The notes beneath the pieces are model-generated. The model was not told the DNA's origin, did not search any database, and saw only the letters and a program-made list of their open reading frames with translations. Made by a program: the position numbers and the translations under genes. Of a DNA stretch of 64,000 nt, positions 8,615 through 16,721 are shown piece after piece (within the stretch, counting starts at the first letter, position 1; the number at the start of each line of letters is the position of its first letter). This DNA comes from FEB-7 sp963698265 (GTDB lineage Bacteria; Pseudomonadota; Gammaproteobacteria; Burkholderiales; Usitatibacteraceae), in contig CAVOQC010000004.1 in NCBI GenBank assembly GCA_963698265.1, positions 496,001 to 560,000 of the forward strand, in the 5' to 3' direction.

Positions 8615-9214
8615 CTACGGGTCCTGCGCTTCCCGGGTCCGCCGGAAGAGGTAGCCCACCGATCCGTCGGGACCGGTCCCGAACAGCGGATCGTGGTTGT
8701 CGCGAAACGCGAGGTCGATCATCTCCCAGTCGCCCGATGAAAGCGTTTCGCGCGCGATCGGGATGACGATCTCGTGTTCCTTGCCCATGTGCGCTTCCTG
8801 GCTCGCGATGTAGCTTCGAAGCAGGCTTGCGAATTCCGCGAGGTCCGCGCCGCTGCCGCTTTGCGTGCGTCGCAGCGACTCGTGCAGCGCCTGCAGCCGC
8901 GCCGCCCCGGTTGCGTGATCGTGTTGCAGGTCGAACAGCGTCGCGTCGGCGCGATCGGTGCGCGCGCGCAGCAACCGGAACAGGTGCTCGTCTTCCTTGG
9001 GGTGGTGGAAGCGGTCGGTGAAGCGTTCGATGTAGGCGAGGATCGTGCCGAACAGGTCGTGGTTGGGCTTCAGCCCGTGTTCGAGAGCCTGCGCGAGATA
9101 ACGCTCGAGTGCGCGAAGCGCCGTCGCGAAAGCCAGGTGCTCGCCGCGGATGATCGCCACGGCAGAGCGCATCGCCGGGCATTGGTCGGTGTCGGGGCGT
9201 TTGGCGGCATCCAT
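8615..9214 (-). CDS. Hemerythrin HHE-domain protein
   Basis: 199 residues. The metal-ligand pattern of a hemerythrin-like four-helix bundle is complete: His26 in RGEHLAFA, His70/His71, Glu74 and His77 in RFHHPKEDEHLF, His98/His100 in LQHDHATGA, and His142, Glu146 and His147 in AHMGKEHEI. Such proteins bind a non-haem di-iron centre and are linked to oxygen or nitric-oxide sensing, iron-cluster repair or storage. There is no signal peptide, so it is cytoplasmic. It is a single gene between tRNA-Arg and the aminotransferase, both on the same strand. Confidence 0.88.
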   Translation of the reverse strand: MDAAKRPDTDQCPAMRSAVAIIRGEHLAFATALRALERYLAQALEHGLKPNHDLFGTILAYIERFTDRFHHPKEDEHLFRLLRARTDRADATLFDLQHDHATGAARLQALHESLRRTQSGSGADLAEFASLLRSYIASQEAHMGKEHEIVIPIARETLSSGDWEMIDLAFRDNHDPLFGTGPDGSVGYLFRRTREAQDP

Positions 9215-9329
9215 GGGGGTTCCGGTGCGCGAGCGATCGATGAAGCGAAGGCACCGTTGTAACCCGTCTGCGGTTCGCGCCGTTGAGGCATGTCAAGGGC
9301 CGCCCGGCGCCGGCGGCGCGGCCGCCCGC

Positions 9330-10700
9330 TCAGGAAGTGGCCGGGGAACGATGCGCGGAAGCGTCGAGCGCCGCGACTTCCGCGGTGCCGGCCTCGATGG
9401 CCGCGGCGAGCCGCGAGACGATTTCGTCCAGGTCGGCCTCGGAGACGATGAAGGGCGGGGCGAGGAGCACGTGGTCGCCGCGCACGCCGTCTATCGTGCC
9501 GCCCATGGGGTAGACCATGAGTCCGCGCGCCATGGCGCCGGCTTTCACCCGCGCATGCAGCCGGTGCGCGGGATCAAAGGTTTCTTTCGTGGACCGGTCC
9601 CGGACGAGCTCCACCGCGAAGAAGAGGCCGCGGCCGCGAATGTCACCCACGTGCGGGTGCTTGCCGAGCACCTCGCGCAGCCGCCGCTCGAAGAAGGCTC
9701 CGCGATCGCGCACGGCCGCGAGCAGGCCGTCGCGCTTTATCACGCGCTGCACCGCGAGCGCCGCGGCGGCGGCCACCGGGTGGCCGATGTAGGTGTGGCC
9801 GTGCTGGAAGAGGCCGCTTCCGGTGCGCAGCACATCTACGATCTTTGCCTGCGCGAGCACCGCGCCTATGGGCTGGTAGCCGCCCCCGAGCCCCTTCGCG
9901 ATGGCCACGAGGTCCGGTACCACGCCCTCCTGCTCGATCGCGTAGAGCGTGCCGGTGCGCCCCATGCCGCACATCACCTCGTCGGAGATGAGCAGGATGC
10001 CGTGGCGGTCGCAGATCTCGCGCACGCGCCTGAAGTAGCCGGGGGTGGGAGGCACCGCGCCGGCCGTCGCGCCCACGACTGTCTCGGCCACGAAGGCGAT
10101 GACGCGCTTCGGCCCGACTTCGCGAATCTTCGCCTCCAGTTCCGCGGCCAGGCGCTCGCTGTAGGCCTCCGGCGACTCGTCCTCGCGGCGGTCGCGGTAT
10201 TCGTAGCAGGGGGAGACGCGCGCCACGTCGATCAGGAGCGGCGCGAACTGGCGTCGCCGCCACTCGTTGCCGCCCACCGCAAGGGCTCCGAGCGTGTTGC
10301 CGTGGTAGCTCTGGCGGCGGCCGATGAAAACGCTGCGCTCCGGCTCGCCGGCTTCCACGAAATACTGGCGCGCCATCTTGAGCGCCGCCTCCATCGCCTC
10401 CGAGCCGCCGGAGACGAGGTAGACGTGGGAAATGCCGGCCGGCGCATCACTGATGAGCGTGTCCGCCAGTTCCTCGGCCGTGTCCGTGGTGAAGAAGCTG
10501 GTGTGCGCATAGGCCAGGCGGTCGATCTGCGCGTGCATGGCGGCGAGCACGTCCGGGTGGCCGTGGCCGAGGCAGGAGACGGCGGCGCCGCCGCAGGCGT
10601 CGAGGTACTCGCGTCCCTCGCGATCGACGATGCGAAGTCCCTTCGCCGAGACGGCGTAGGGGAGGGTGCCGCGCAGGTTCCGGTGGATGATCTTCGTCAT
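9330..10700 (-). CDS. Class III PLP-dependent aminotransferase
   Basis: 456 residues from ATG 10700. Fold-type I, subgroup II aminotransferase signatures are present: VYLVSGGSEAMEAALKMARQ (cofactor phosphate loop), SYHGNTLGAL, ILLISDEVMCGMGRTG with the pyridine-N-binding Asp240, and AIAKGLGGGYQPIGAV with the Schiff-base Lys269. The family moves amino groups from omega-amino acids, diamines or beta-alanine-type substrates to pyruvate or 2-oxoglutarate; the substrate is not evident. An upstream non-ATG start at 10724 is possible. It is divergent from the peroxiredoxin gene, and no pathway partners are nearby. Confidence 0.9.
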   Translation of the reverse strand: MTKIIHRNLRGTLPYAVSAKGLRIVDREGREYLDACGGAAVSCLGHGHPDVLAAMHAQIDRLAYAHTSFFTTDTAEELADTLISDAPAGISHVYLVSGGSEAMEAALKMARQYFVEAGEPERSVFIGRRQSYHGNTLGALAVGGNEWRRRQFAPLLIDVARVSPCYEYRDRREDESPEAYSERLAAELEAKIREVGPKRVIAFVAETVVGATAGAVPPTPGYFRRVREICDRHGILLISDEVMCGMGRTGTLYAIEQEGVVPDLVAIAKGLGGGYQPIGAVLAQAKIVDVLRTGSGLFQHGHTYIGHPVAAAAALAVQRVIKRDGLLAAVRDRGAFFERRLREVLGKHPHVGDIRGRGLFFAVELVRDRSTKETFDPAHRLHARVKAGAMARGLMVYPMGGTIDGVRGDHVLLAPPFIVSEADLDEIVSRLAAAIEAGTAEVAALDASAHRSPATS

Positions 10701-10786
10701 GGGAACGTACGGCGAGGATAACACCGGCCGGCACGCCGCGAGGCGCCGCTGCTACACTTCCAGCGCGCCAACTGCCACTGCCGCCC

Positions 10787-11317
10787 ATGGAAATCGTGCT
10801 CGTCGTGATGGTCGTCTTCTCCTTCGCCGTCGTGGGGTGGCTTGCCATCGCGCAATCGGGCGAACCGCCAGCGCAGGGAAGGCCCGCGCCGGCGATCCGG
10901 CTTGCCGGGACGCAGGGCGAGGAGCAGAGCCTGCCGTCGCCGGGACAGCGTGTGGTTCTGGTGTTTCACCCGCAGGACGAGACGCCCGAGTGCATCGCCT
11001 TGGTCGAGCGGCTTTCCGCAGCGGCGCCGCGCCTCGCGGCGGCCGGCGTCCTGCTCGCGACCGTGGTGGTGAGCACGCGCGAGGCGGCGGCGGCCTACGG
11101 CGACGCACACGGCAATGAACTGCGCGTCCTGTGCGACCCCGACGGGCGCGCGACGAAGGCCTACGGGGCGTTCGTGAACCTCGGGTTCCTGAAATTCGCG
11201 CGCAAGCTCTTCGTCCTCGTCGACGCCCACGGCCGGGTGGAGCGCGTCTGGCGCGATGCGGTGGGTCCGCAGCACGTGGAAGAACTGCTGGCCGCCCTCG
11301 ACGTGCCCGCGCGCTGA
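10787..11317 (+). CDS. Membrane-anchored peroxiredoxin-like protein (AhpC/TSA fold)
   Basis: 176 residues. A single N-terminal hydrophobic segment (residues 1-22) with no cleavage motif suggests an anchored periplasmic protein. The thioredoxin-fold domain has the peroxiredoxin PxxxTxxC motif in HPQDETPECIAL (Pro62, Thr66, peroxidatic Cys69) and a second cysteine, Cys116, in LRVLCDPDG. Likely role: peroxide reduction at the envelope, or a thiol-disulfide relay. An ORF in another frame overlaps almost the whole gene, but this one carries the domain. It is followed by the tRNA-Ser promoter. Confidence 0.8.
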   Translation: MEIVLVVMVVFSFAVVGWLAIAQSGEPPAQGRPAPAIRLAGTQGEEQSLPSPGQRVVLVFHPQDETPECIALVERLSAAAPRLAAAGVLLATVVVSTREAAAAYGDAHGNELRVLCDPDGRATKAYGAFVNLGFLKFARKLFVLVDAHGRVERVWRDAVGPQHVEELLAALDVPAR

Positions 11318-11326
11318 GCGCGCCAG

Positions 11327-11355
11327 TCGAAATCGAAGCCCCGGTCGGCTATAAT
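11327..11355 (+). promoter_or_regulatory. Promoter of tRNA-Ser
   Basis: A perfect TATAAT at 11350-11355 with TCGAAA at 11327-11332, spaced by 17 bases. It ends 15 bases before the mature tRNA 5' end. Confidence 0.7.
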
Positions 11356-11370
11356 CGCGCCCTTCGACCC

Positions 11371-11460
<90 letters not shown>

Positions 11461-11474
11461 ATTCACGAAGGATG

Positions 11475-11505
11475 CGCCAGGCTGTACCAGCAGTCTGGCG
11501 TTTTT
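11475..11505 (+). terminator. Intrinsic terminator after tRNA-Ser
   Basis: A ten-pair stem (CGCCAG, a G-U pair, CTG) with a six-base loop, closed by CAG-T-CTGGCG and followed directly by five T residues at 11501-11505. It isolates the tRNA from the downstream glycosidase gene. Confidence 0.88.
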
Positions 11506-11559
11506 CTTCCGGTCCGCAACGCAGCAAACCCGCACCCGACTCGCCGGGGTCTTCACGCA

Positions 11560-12927
11560 TTGATCAATCGCCGAACATTCCTGGGCCGACTCGGCATCGC
11601 GGCAGGTGCGCTGTGGGTGAAGGGCTGCGGGCAGGGCGGCTCCGGCTTGCAGGCTTCGCCCGCTTCCGGGTTCGAGCTGGGCGTCGGCATCGAGAACACC
11701 TGGATGGTGCAGTCCGACCCGGTGAAGGACGGAAACCGGCGCGCCCTGGACGCCTTCGCCCTGACCGGTCACGACGACCACTGGCGAGAAGACTTCGAGC
11801 GGGCTGCGGACCTGGGGGTTCACACCCTGCGCTACGGCATGCCCTGGCCGCGCATCGAGACTGCGCCGGGGGTGTTCGCGTTTTCCGCACTGCGCACGCG
11901 CCTCGAGTATCTGGTGTCGCTCGGCATCGCGCCGGTCCTGGACCTGATTCACTACGGCACGCCTGCATGGATGCCGGATGGCATCGGCGACCCGGGATTT
12001 CCCGAGGCGCTGGGGCGCTACGCCCGGGCGACCGCGCAGGGCCTGGGTGACCTCGCGAACCGCTTCACCCCTTACAACGAGCCGCAAGTGGCGGCTGCAC
12101 TGTGCGGGGCCGTGGGCCGGTGGCCGCCCTATGCCGCGAGCCCGACGGCGTTCGCGACGATCGGCGTGCGCGTCGCCCGCGCGCTGGTCCTGGCTTCCGA
12201 CGGACTGCGCAGCGTGCGGCCCGCATCGCGGCTGATCTCGGCCGAATCGATCAACTGGGAACTGGCCGACGTGCTGATGCCGGAACTGGCGGCCCAGGGG
12301 TTGGTGACCGAGGAACTGCGTGCCGCAGTCGGCAGTTTTCCGGCGAACCTCGCCTACGGCAAGCTCCCGCCGGAACACGCGTTCGGCGCGATTCTCGTGA
12401 GCCTCGGGGTGCCCAGGGCGGACCTCGAATGGTTCGCGAGCCGCGCCCAACCGCCCGATGTCCTCGGCTACAACCACTACCCCGACCTCGTCGATTTTCC
12501 CGGCAGCCCCGATTTCACGCGTGGCGCAGCAGTGCCACTGGACGCCGCCGCCGACGAGGCGACCCTCGGCGTCGAACGCGGGCTGCGCCGCGCCCACGCC
12601 TACTTCGGGCGCGACATTTCGCTTGCGGAGACGAGCGCAGGGCTCGGTGCGGAGGCCCGCGCGGCCTACGCTTCGGCCCTCGGCCGGATGGTCGCGCGCC
12701 TGCGTGCGGAAGCCTTTCCGCTGGTCGGACTGAACTGGTGGCCGTTGCTGCAGGCCGTGCGTTGGGAATACCGGGAAGCGGCGGAGAAGCCCCTGGGCGA
12801 GTTCCTGTATCCCGGAGGCTGGAACAACGGGCTCTACGACGTGGTGGCCGAGCCCGACGGGAACCTGCGGCGCGTGCCGACCGCCGCGGTCGCGGCATTT
12901 CGAAACCTGGCGCATTCGCTGCGCTAG
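11560..12927 (+). CDS. Exported glycoside hydrolase, GH1/clan A-like
   Basis: 455 residues from TTG 11560; the frame is open far upstream across the tRNA, which cannot be coding. The start MINRRTFLGRLGIAAGALWV looks like a Tat signal, with Cys23 as a possible lipobox-type cysteine (VKGC). The (beta/alpha)8 domain shows the clan A acid/base in TPYNEP (Glu174) and a nucleophile candidate in SLAETSAG (Glu357), with LRYGMPWPRIE near the first strands. This pattern fits a beta-glycosidase of GH1 type or a relative. It is slightly shorter than classical GH1 enzymes. Substrate unknown. No good ribosome site was found before the TTG, so the start is the least certain part. Confidence 0.7.
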   Translation: MINRRTFLGRLGIAAGALWVKGCGQGGSGLQASPASGFELGVGIENTWMVQSDPVKDGNRRALDAFALTGHDDHWREDFERAADLGVHTLRYGMPWPRIETAPGVFAFSALRTRLEYLVSLGIAPVLDLIHYGTPAWMPDGIGDPGFPEALGRYARATAQGLGDLANRFTPYNEPQVAAALCGAVGRWPPYAASPTAFATIGVRVARALVLASDGLRSVRPASRLISAESINWELADVLMPELAAQGLVTEELRAAVGSFPANLAYGKLPPEHAFGAILVSLGVPRADLEWFASRAQPPDVLGYNHYPDLVDFPGSPDFTRGAAVPLDAAADEATLGVERGLRRAHAYFGRDISLAETSAGLGAEARAAYASALGRMVARLRAEAFPLVGLNWWPLLQAVRWEYREAAEKPLGEFLYPGGWNNGLYDVVAEPDGNLRRVPTAAVAAFRNLAHSLR

Positions 12928-13050
12928 GAGCGGCTGTGCGCTCGAGCCCTGCGGGTGTTGTCCGGGGAAGGCAATCGGGGTAGCGTGGCCCGGGTGGTCC
13001 CGCCGCAGCGCAACCCCGCGTTTGCGTCCCTTCCCGTGCAGCGAGGCGTC

Positions 13051-15396
13051 ATGACAATCGAATCGCGGTCCGCTCGCCAATCGCTCGTCGCAGCCCTTGC
13101 GGCGATTTTCCTGCTCCTGCCGTCCTCCGCACCGGCCGCCGGCCCGGAACCGCACGGTGGCATCCGCGCGGATCCCCACGCCGAAGGCGAGTTCGCGCCC
13201 GCGCCCGCCAGCTCCCGCGCGGCGGCGAAGCGGCACTGGCCCCGGGACCGATCGCCCGTGCAGGTGATCCTGGAGCGAGACGAAGCGAAGCTCGCGAGCC
13301 CGGAGTCAATGCTGCAGGCTCACAAGCCCGGCACGCCGCTGCGGATCGGCTTCGGCCGCTCGGTGCCGTCGCTCGCAAGCGCTTCCCGCGCCAAGGCTTT
13401 GATGGCGTGGGCGCCCGTGGACGGTCGACAGATTTCGGCATTCAGCGTGGTTTCCCCGGAGGCGACAGGCGTCCGCCTGGGCCTCGTGATCGAGCGCCTC
13501 CCGGATGCGGCCGTGCTGCGCTTCTACGCGCCGGATGCGGCGACGGTATTCGAGGTGTCGGGGCGCGAAATGCGGGAGACGATCGATCGCAACCTCGCCT
13601 CCGGCGAGGAGGGCGATGCGGCGCGGACCTACTGGTCGCCCGTGATCGACGGTGCGGAAATCACCGTGGAGATCGACCTGCCCGCCGGCGTGTCGACGGG
13701 AACGGTGGCGATTGCCGCACCGCTGCTCTCGCACCTCTTCGCCTCGCCAGTCGATACGCGCGCGCTGCAGGCGAAGATTGGCCAGTCGGGCGCATGCAAC
13801 CTGGACGCGGCGTGCTACACCTCGCCGTGGAATGCCGAATCGCTCGCGACCGCGCGGATGGTGTTCACCGACTCCGGCTCGTCCTACCTCTGCACCGGGA
13901 CGCTCCTCGCCGACAATGTGCCGGCCACGTTCGTTCCGTACTTCCTGAGCGCGAACCACTGCATCTCGACCCAGACCGTCGCCTCGACGCTGCAGACCTA
14001 CTGGTTCTATCGTGCGTCGAGCTGCAACAGCGGCACGCTCAACCCGTCCACCCAGACCCTCGCGGGCGGCGCCGCGCTGCTCCACAACAGTGCCGCGACC
14101 GACACGAGCTTCCTGCGCCTGAACGGCACGCCGCCTGCCGGCGCCCTGTTCGCCGGATGGAGCGCGAGCATCGCGGCACTCAGCGCCGCCGTCACGGGAA
14201 TCCACCATCCCAGTGGCGACCTGCAGAAGATCAGTTTCGGAACCGTGACGGGCTATCTCAACTGCTCGACGATCCCCGGCGGATCCAACTACTCCTGCAG
14301 CTCGGCATCCGCAGCCACCTCCAACCACCTGAACGTCGTGTGGAACCAGGGCGTGACCGAAGGCGGCAGCAGCGGCTCCGGCCTGTGGGTCACCTCGGGC
14401 GCCAGCCGCTTCCTCGTGGGCCAGCTGCATGGCGGATCGAGCTTCTGCGCCATGCCCACTTCCCCGGATCAATATGGGCGTTTCGACGTGGCGTACGGCG
14501 CGGCGCTGTACCAGTGGCTTTCGCCGCCTGCAGTGCCCGCCGCGGCGACCCTGATCGCGCCGTCGGGCACGATCAGCGGCTCGCCGACCTATTCGTGGAA
14601 CGCCGTTGCCGCCGCGATGCAGTACTTCGTCTACCTGAGCAATGGCACCGGCGCCTGGCACACAGCCGCAGCGGCGGGCTGCGGCGCGGGCACCGGCACC
14701 TGCTCAGTCGCAGGCTCGGCGTTGCCCTCGGGCAGCTACACGTGGTTCGTGCTGACCTGGAACCCCACGGGAGTGGGCCCGTGGTCGGCGGGCATGAACT
14801 TCACGGTGTCGCCTGCCGGTCCGCCAGCCGCGGCGAGCCCGATCGGCCCGACCGGAACCATCATGAGCACGCCCACCTACACGTGGACGGCGGTGCCCGC
14901 CGCGACCCACTACTTCCGCTACCTCAGCAACGGCGCGCTCACCCTGCACACGGCGAGCGAGGCGAATTGCGCGCTGGGCATCGGCAACTGCTCCGTTGCC
15001 GGCCTGCCGCTGGTCTCGGGCAACTACACGTGGTTCGTGCTGACCTGGAACGTGAACGGCGCGGGGCCGTGGTCGGCGGGGATGGGATTCACCGTCGCCT
15101 CCACCGCGCTGCCGGCGGCCTCGAGCCCGATCGGTCCCTCGGGTTCGGTGGGCGGCGCGCCGACCTACAACTGGAATGCCGTCTCGAACGCGTCGCACTA
15201 CCTGCTCTACCTGAGCGACGGTTCGCTCACGGTGCATGACGCCATGGCGGCGGGGTGCGGGAACGGGATCGGCACATGCGCCATCACCGGCACCGCGCTT
15301 CCCGCGGGCAGCTATGCCTGGTACGTGCTCACGTGGAACCCCAACGGCGCGGGACCCTGGTCCGCGGGCATGAATTTCACGTCGACGGGACCATGA
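13051..15396 (+). CDS. Secreted trypsin-like serine protease with three C-terminal repeats
   Basis: 781 residues. Signal peptide 1-30, then a propeptide-like region (about 31-245). The chymotrypsin-fold domain has His303 in FLSANHCIS, Asp351 in AATDTSFLRL and Ser441 in TEGGSSGSGLW; many cysteines suggest disulfides. The triad context resembles lysyl endopeptidase-type enzymes. From about residue 490 there are three ~95-residue repeats, each with a PTYxWxAV strand and an SGxYTWFVLTWN / GPWSAGMxF motif. They are probably beta-sandwich binding or spacer modules on the secreted enzyme. ATG 13051 follows GCGAGG and starts the hydrophobic signal. The frame is open upstream to 12955 without support. 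Confidence 0.85.
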   Translation: MTIESRSARQSLVAALAAIFLLLPSSAPAAGPEPHGGIRADPHAEGEFAPAPASSRAAAKRHWPRDRSPVQVILERDEAKLASPESMLQAHKPGTPLRIGFGRSVPSLASASRAKALMAWAPVDGRQISAFSVVSPEATGVRLGLVIERLPDAAVLRFYAPDAATVFEVSGREMRETIDRNLASGEEGDAARTYWSPVIDGAEITVEIDLPAGVSTGTVAIAAPLLSHLFASPVDTRALQAKIGQSGACNLDAACYTSPWNAESLATARMVFTDSGSSYLCTGTLLADNVPATFVPYFLSANHCISTQTVASTLQTYWFYRASSCNSGTLNPSTQTLAGGAALLHNSAATDTSFLRLNGTPPAGALFAGWSASIAALSAAVTGIHHPSGDLQKISFGTVTGYLNCSTIPGGSNYSCSSASAATSNHLNVVWNQGVTEGGSSGSGLWVTSGASRFLVGQLHGGSSFCAMPTSPDQYGRFDVAYGAALYQWLSPPAVPAAATLIAPSGTISGSPTYSWNAVAAAMQYFVYLSNGTGAWHTAAAAGCGAGTGTCSVAGSALPSGSYTWFVLTWNPTGVGPWSAGMNFTVSPAGPPAAASPIGPTGTIMSTPTYTWTAVPAATHYFRYLSNGALTLHTASEANCALGIGNCSVAGLPLVSGNYTWFVLTWNVNGAGPWSAGMGFTVASTALPAASSPIGPSGSVGGAPTYNWNAVSNASHYLLYLSDGSLTVHDAMAAGCGNGIGTCAITGTALPAGSYAWYVLTWNPNGAGPWSAGMNFTSTGP

Positions 15397-16092
15397 CGCA
15401 GCCGCGGCGATGACGTGTGCGACGCCCTCGGCTTCGCGGCGCGATATTCCGCACCGCAGCACGAGCGGCGATGAACTAAAGTTAATAGTGAAGAATGTTG
15501 CGCAACTAGCTGAAAACAAGTAAAAATCCAGTTTCAAACCATAATTTGAAACTGGGAGGACCTTGCGCACCTACGCCAAGGCCGGCCAGGACGGCCACAC
15601 GGCGCGGCGTCTCCTCGATGCTGCGGCGCACGAATTCGCCCGCCACCCGGATCTCGTTGACCGCCTTGCCCGGTACAACGTCGCCTTCTCGCTCGTGGCG
15701 CTCCGTGCGCGGGACGAGCAGCAGCCGGCGGCCGGGAATGCGACTTCCGCCACAAGGCACGATCCCGCGGCGAGCGCGTCGGGGCACGCAGGAACGCTGG
15801 AAGTCTTTGAAAATAAAAGCGAAATATTATTTCCAGGATATCGACCGGATACGGGCGGGCGAGTCGATTGTGCCCGCTTTGGATTTTCAAGTGGTTGAGC
15901 AGGAACGTGTTTCTGGAATATTCGTGGAGGTTGTCGGCCGTGTTGCAGTTGTAAGCCGTGCGCGGCCGGATTTGTGGGGTTACGCATAGGCTTCCAGGCG
16001 TCCAGCAGCCACAATCACGCCAGAGGATGGACGATCTTTCATGCAGGACCGGTTTCCGGCGAAAGCGCCGGACGGGGATGAAGAGAGGAACG
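15397..16092. other. 696-base stretch without a confident gene
   Basis: Short frames occur on both strands (for example 15563-15898 plus and 15506-15787 minus), but none has a domain I recognise or a decisive start. Base composition shifts between AT-rich patches (15470-15550, 15800-15840) and GC-rich coding-like sequence with high third-position GC between 15560 and 15790. It could be a gene remnant. The promoter of the DUF11 locus is expected in its 3' half, but no clear -35/-10 pair was found. Confidence 0.35.
15528..15555 (-). terminator. Perfect 11-bp hairpin, terminator-like on the minus strand
   Basis: CCAGTTTCAAA (15528-15538) and TTTGAAACTGG (15545-15555) form a perfect stem around the six-base loop CCATAA. 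Read on the minus strand it is followed by ATTTTTAC, the layout of an intrinsic terminator; on the plus strand no T-run follows. No confident minus-strand gene feeds into it, so it may instead be an operator or a relic. Confidence 0.5.
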
Positions 16093-16617
16093 ATGATGAA
16101 AGGACCGACCGCCGCACTCGCCGTCGCGGCGCTTTTGCTGTTGCCCGCAGGCGCCGTGCTGGCCCAGAAGTCGGGCGACCCGCTGCAATCGCGCCTGGAG
16201 GCGAGCAGGGTCGTGGTGAAGGACGGACGCGAGTCCCTCGTCGACGCCGCCAGCGCGAAGCCGGGCGACGTGATCGAGTACACGGCCACCTACCGCAACG
16301 CGGGCAACGCCGCGATCACGGGGCTGCAGGCAACGCTGCCAATCCCGCCGCAGACCGAGTTAATTCCCGGCACCGCGCGCCCTGCGCAGGTGAGCGCGAG
16401 CCTCGACGGCAGAGCCTTCGCCGCCATTCCGCTCATGCGCACGGTGGAGCGCGACGGCAAGCGCGTGGAGGTGCCGGTTCCCTGGCGCGAGTACCGCGCC
16501 CTGCGCTGGTCCGCGGAAGAGCTGGGCGGCGAGAAGTCGGCCGCCTTCACCGCCCGGGTCCGCGTGATCGACGACCCCGTTCCCGGCGCGACGCCGGCCA
16601 AGGCAGGTGGCACATGA
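16093..16617 (+). CDS. Small exported DUF11-type protein
   Basis: 174 residues: signal peptide 1-24 (LAVAALLLLPAGAVLAQ), then one DUF11-like beta-sandwich with the typical DVIEYTATYRNAGNAAITGL and LPIPPQTELIPGTA motifs, and a short proline/alanine-rich tail. DUF11 domains are extracellular Ig-like modules found in surface proteins. AGAGG at 16084-16088 serves ATG 16093 or 16096. It is the first of four consecutive exported DUF11 genes on this strand, and its stop overlaps an alternative ATG (16614) of the next frame. It may be an accessory or cap subunit. Function is inferred only from fold and neighbours. Confidence 0.75.
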   Translation: MMKGPTAALAVAALLLLPAGAVLAQKSGDPLQSRLEASRVVVKDGRESLVDAASAKPGDVIEYTATYRNAGNAAITGLQATLPIPPQTELIPGTARPAQVSASLDGRAFAAIPLMRTVERDGKRVEVPVPWREYRALRWSAEELGGEKSAAFTARVRVIDDPVPGATPAKAGGT

Positions 16618-16721
16618 GCAGGCACCCGCAAGCATTCCAGCGCCCGGCCCCGGCCGGGCACACCGCTTCTTCGATCCGCAGATATTCCGCAATCCACTTC
16701 AGTGAAAGAAGGGACAAATCC

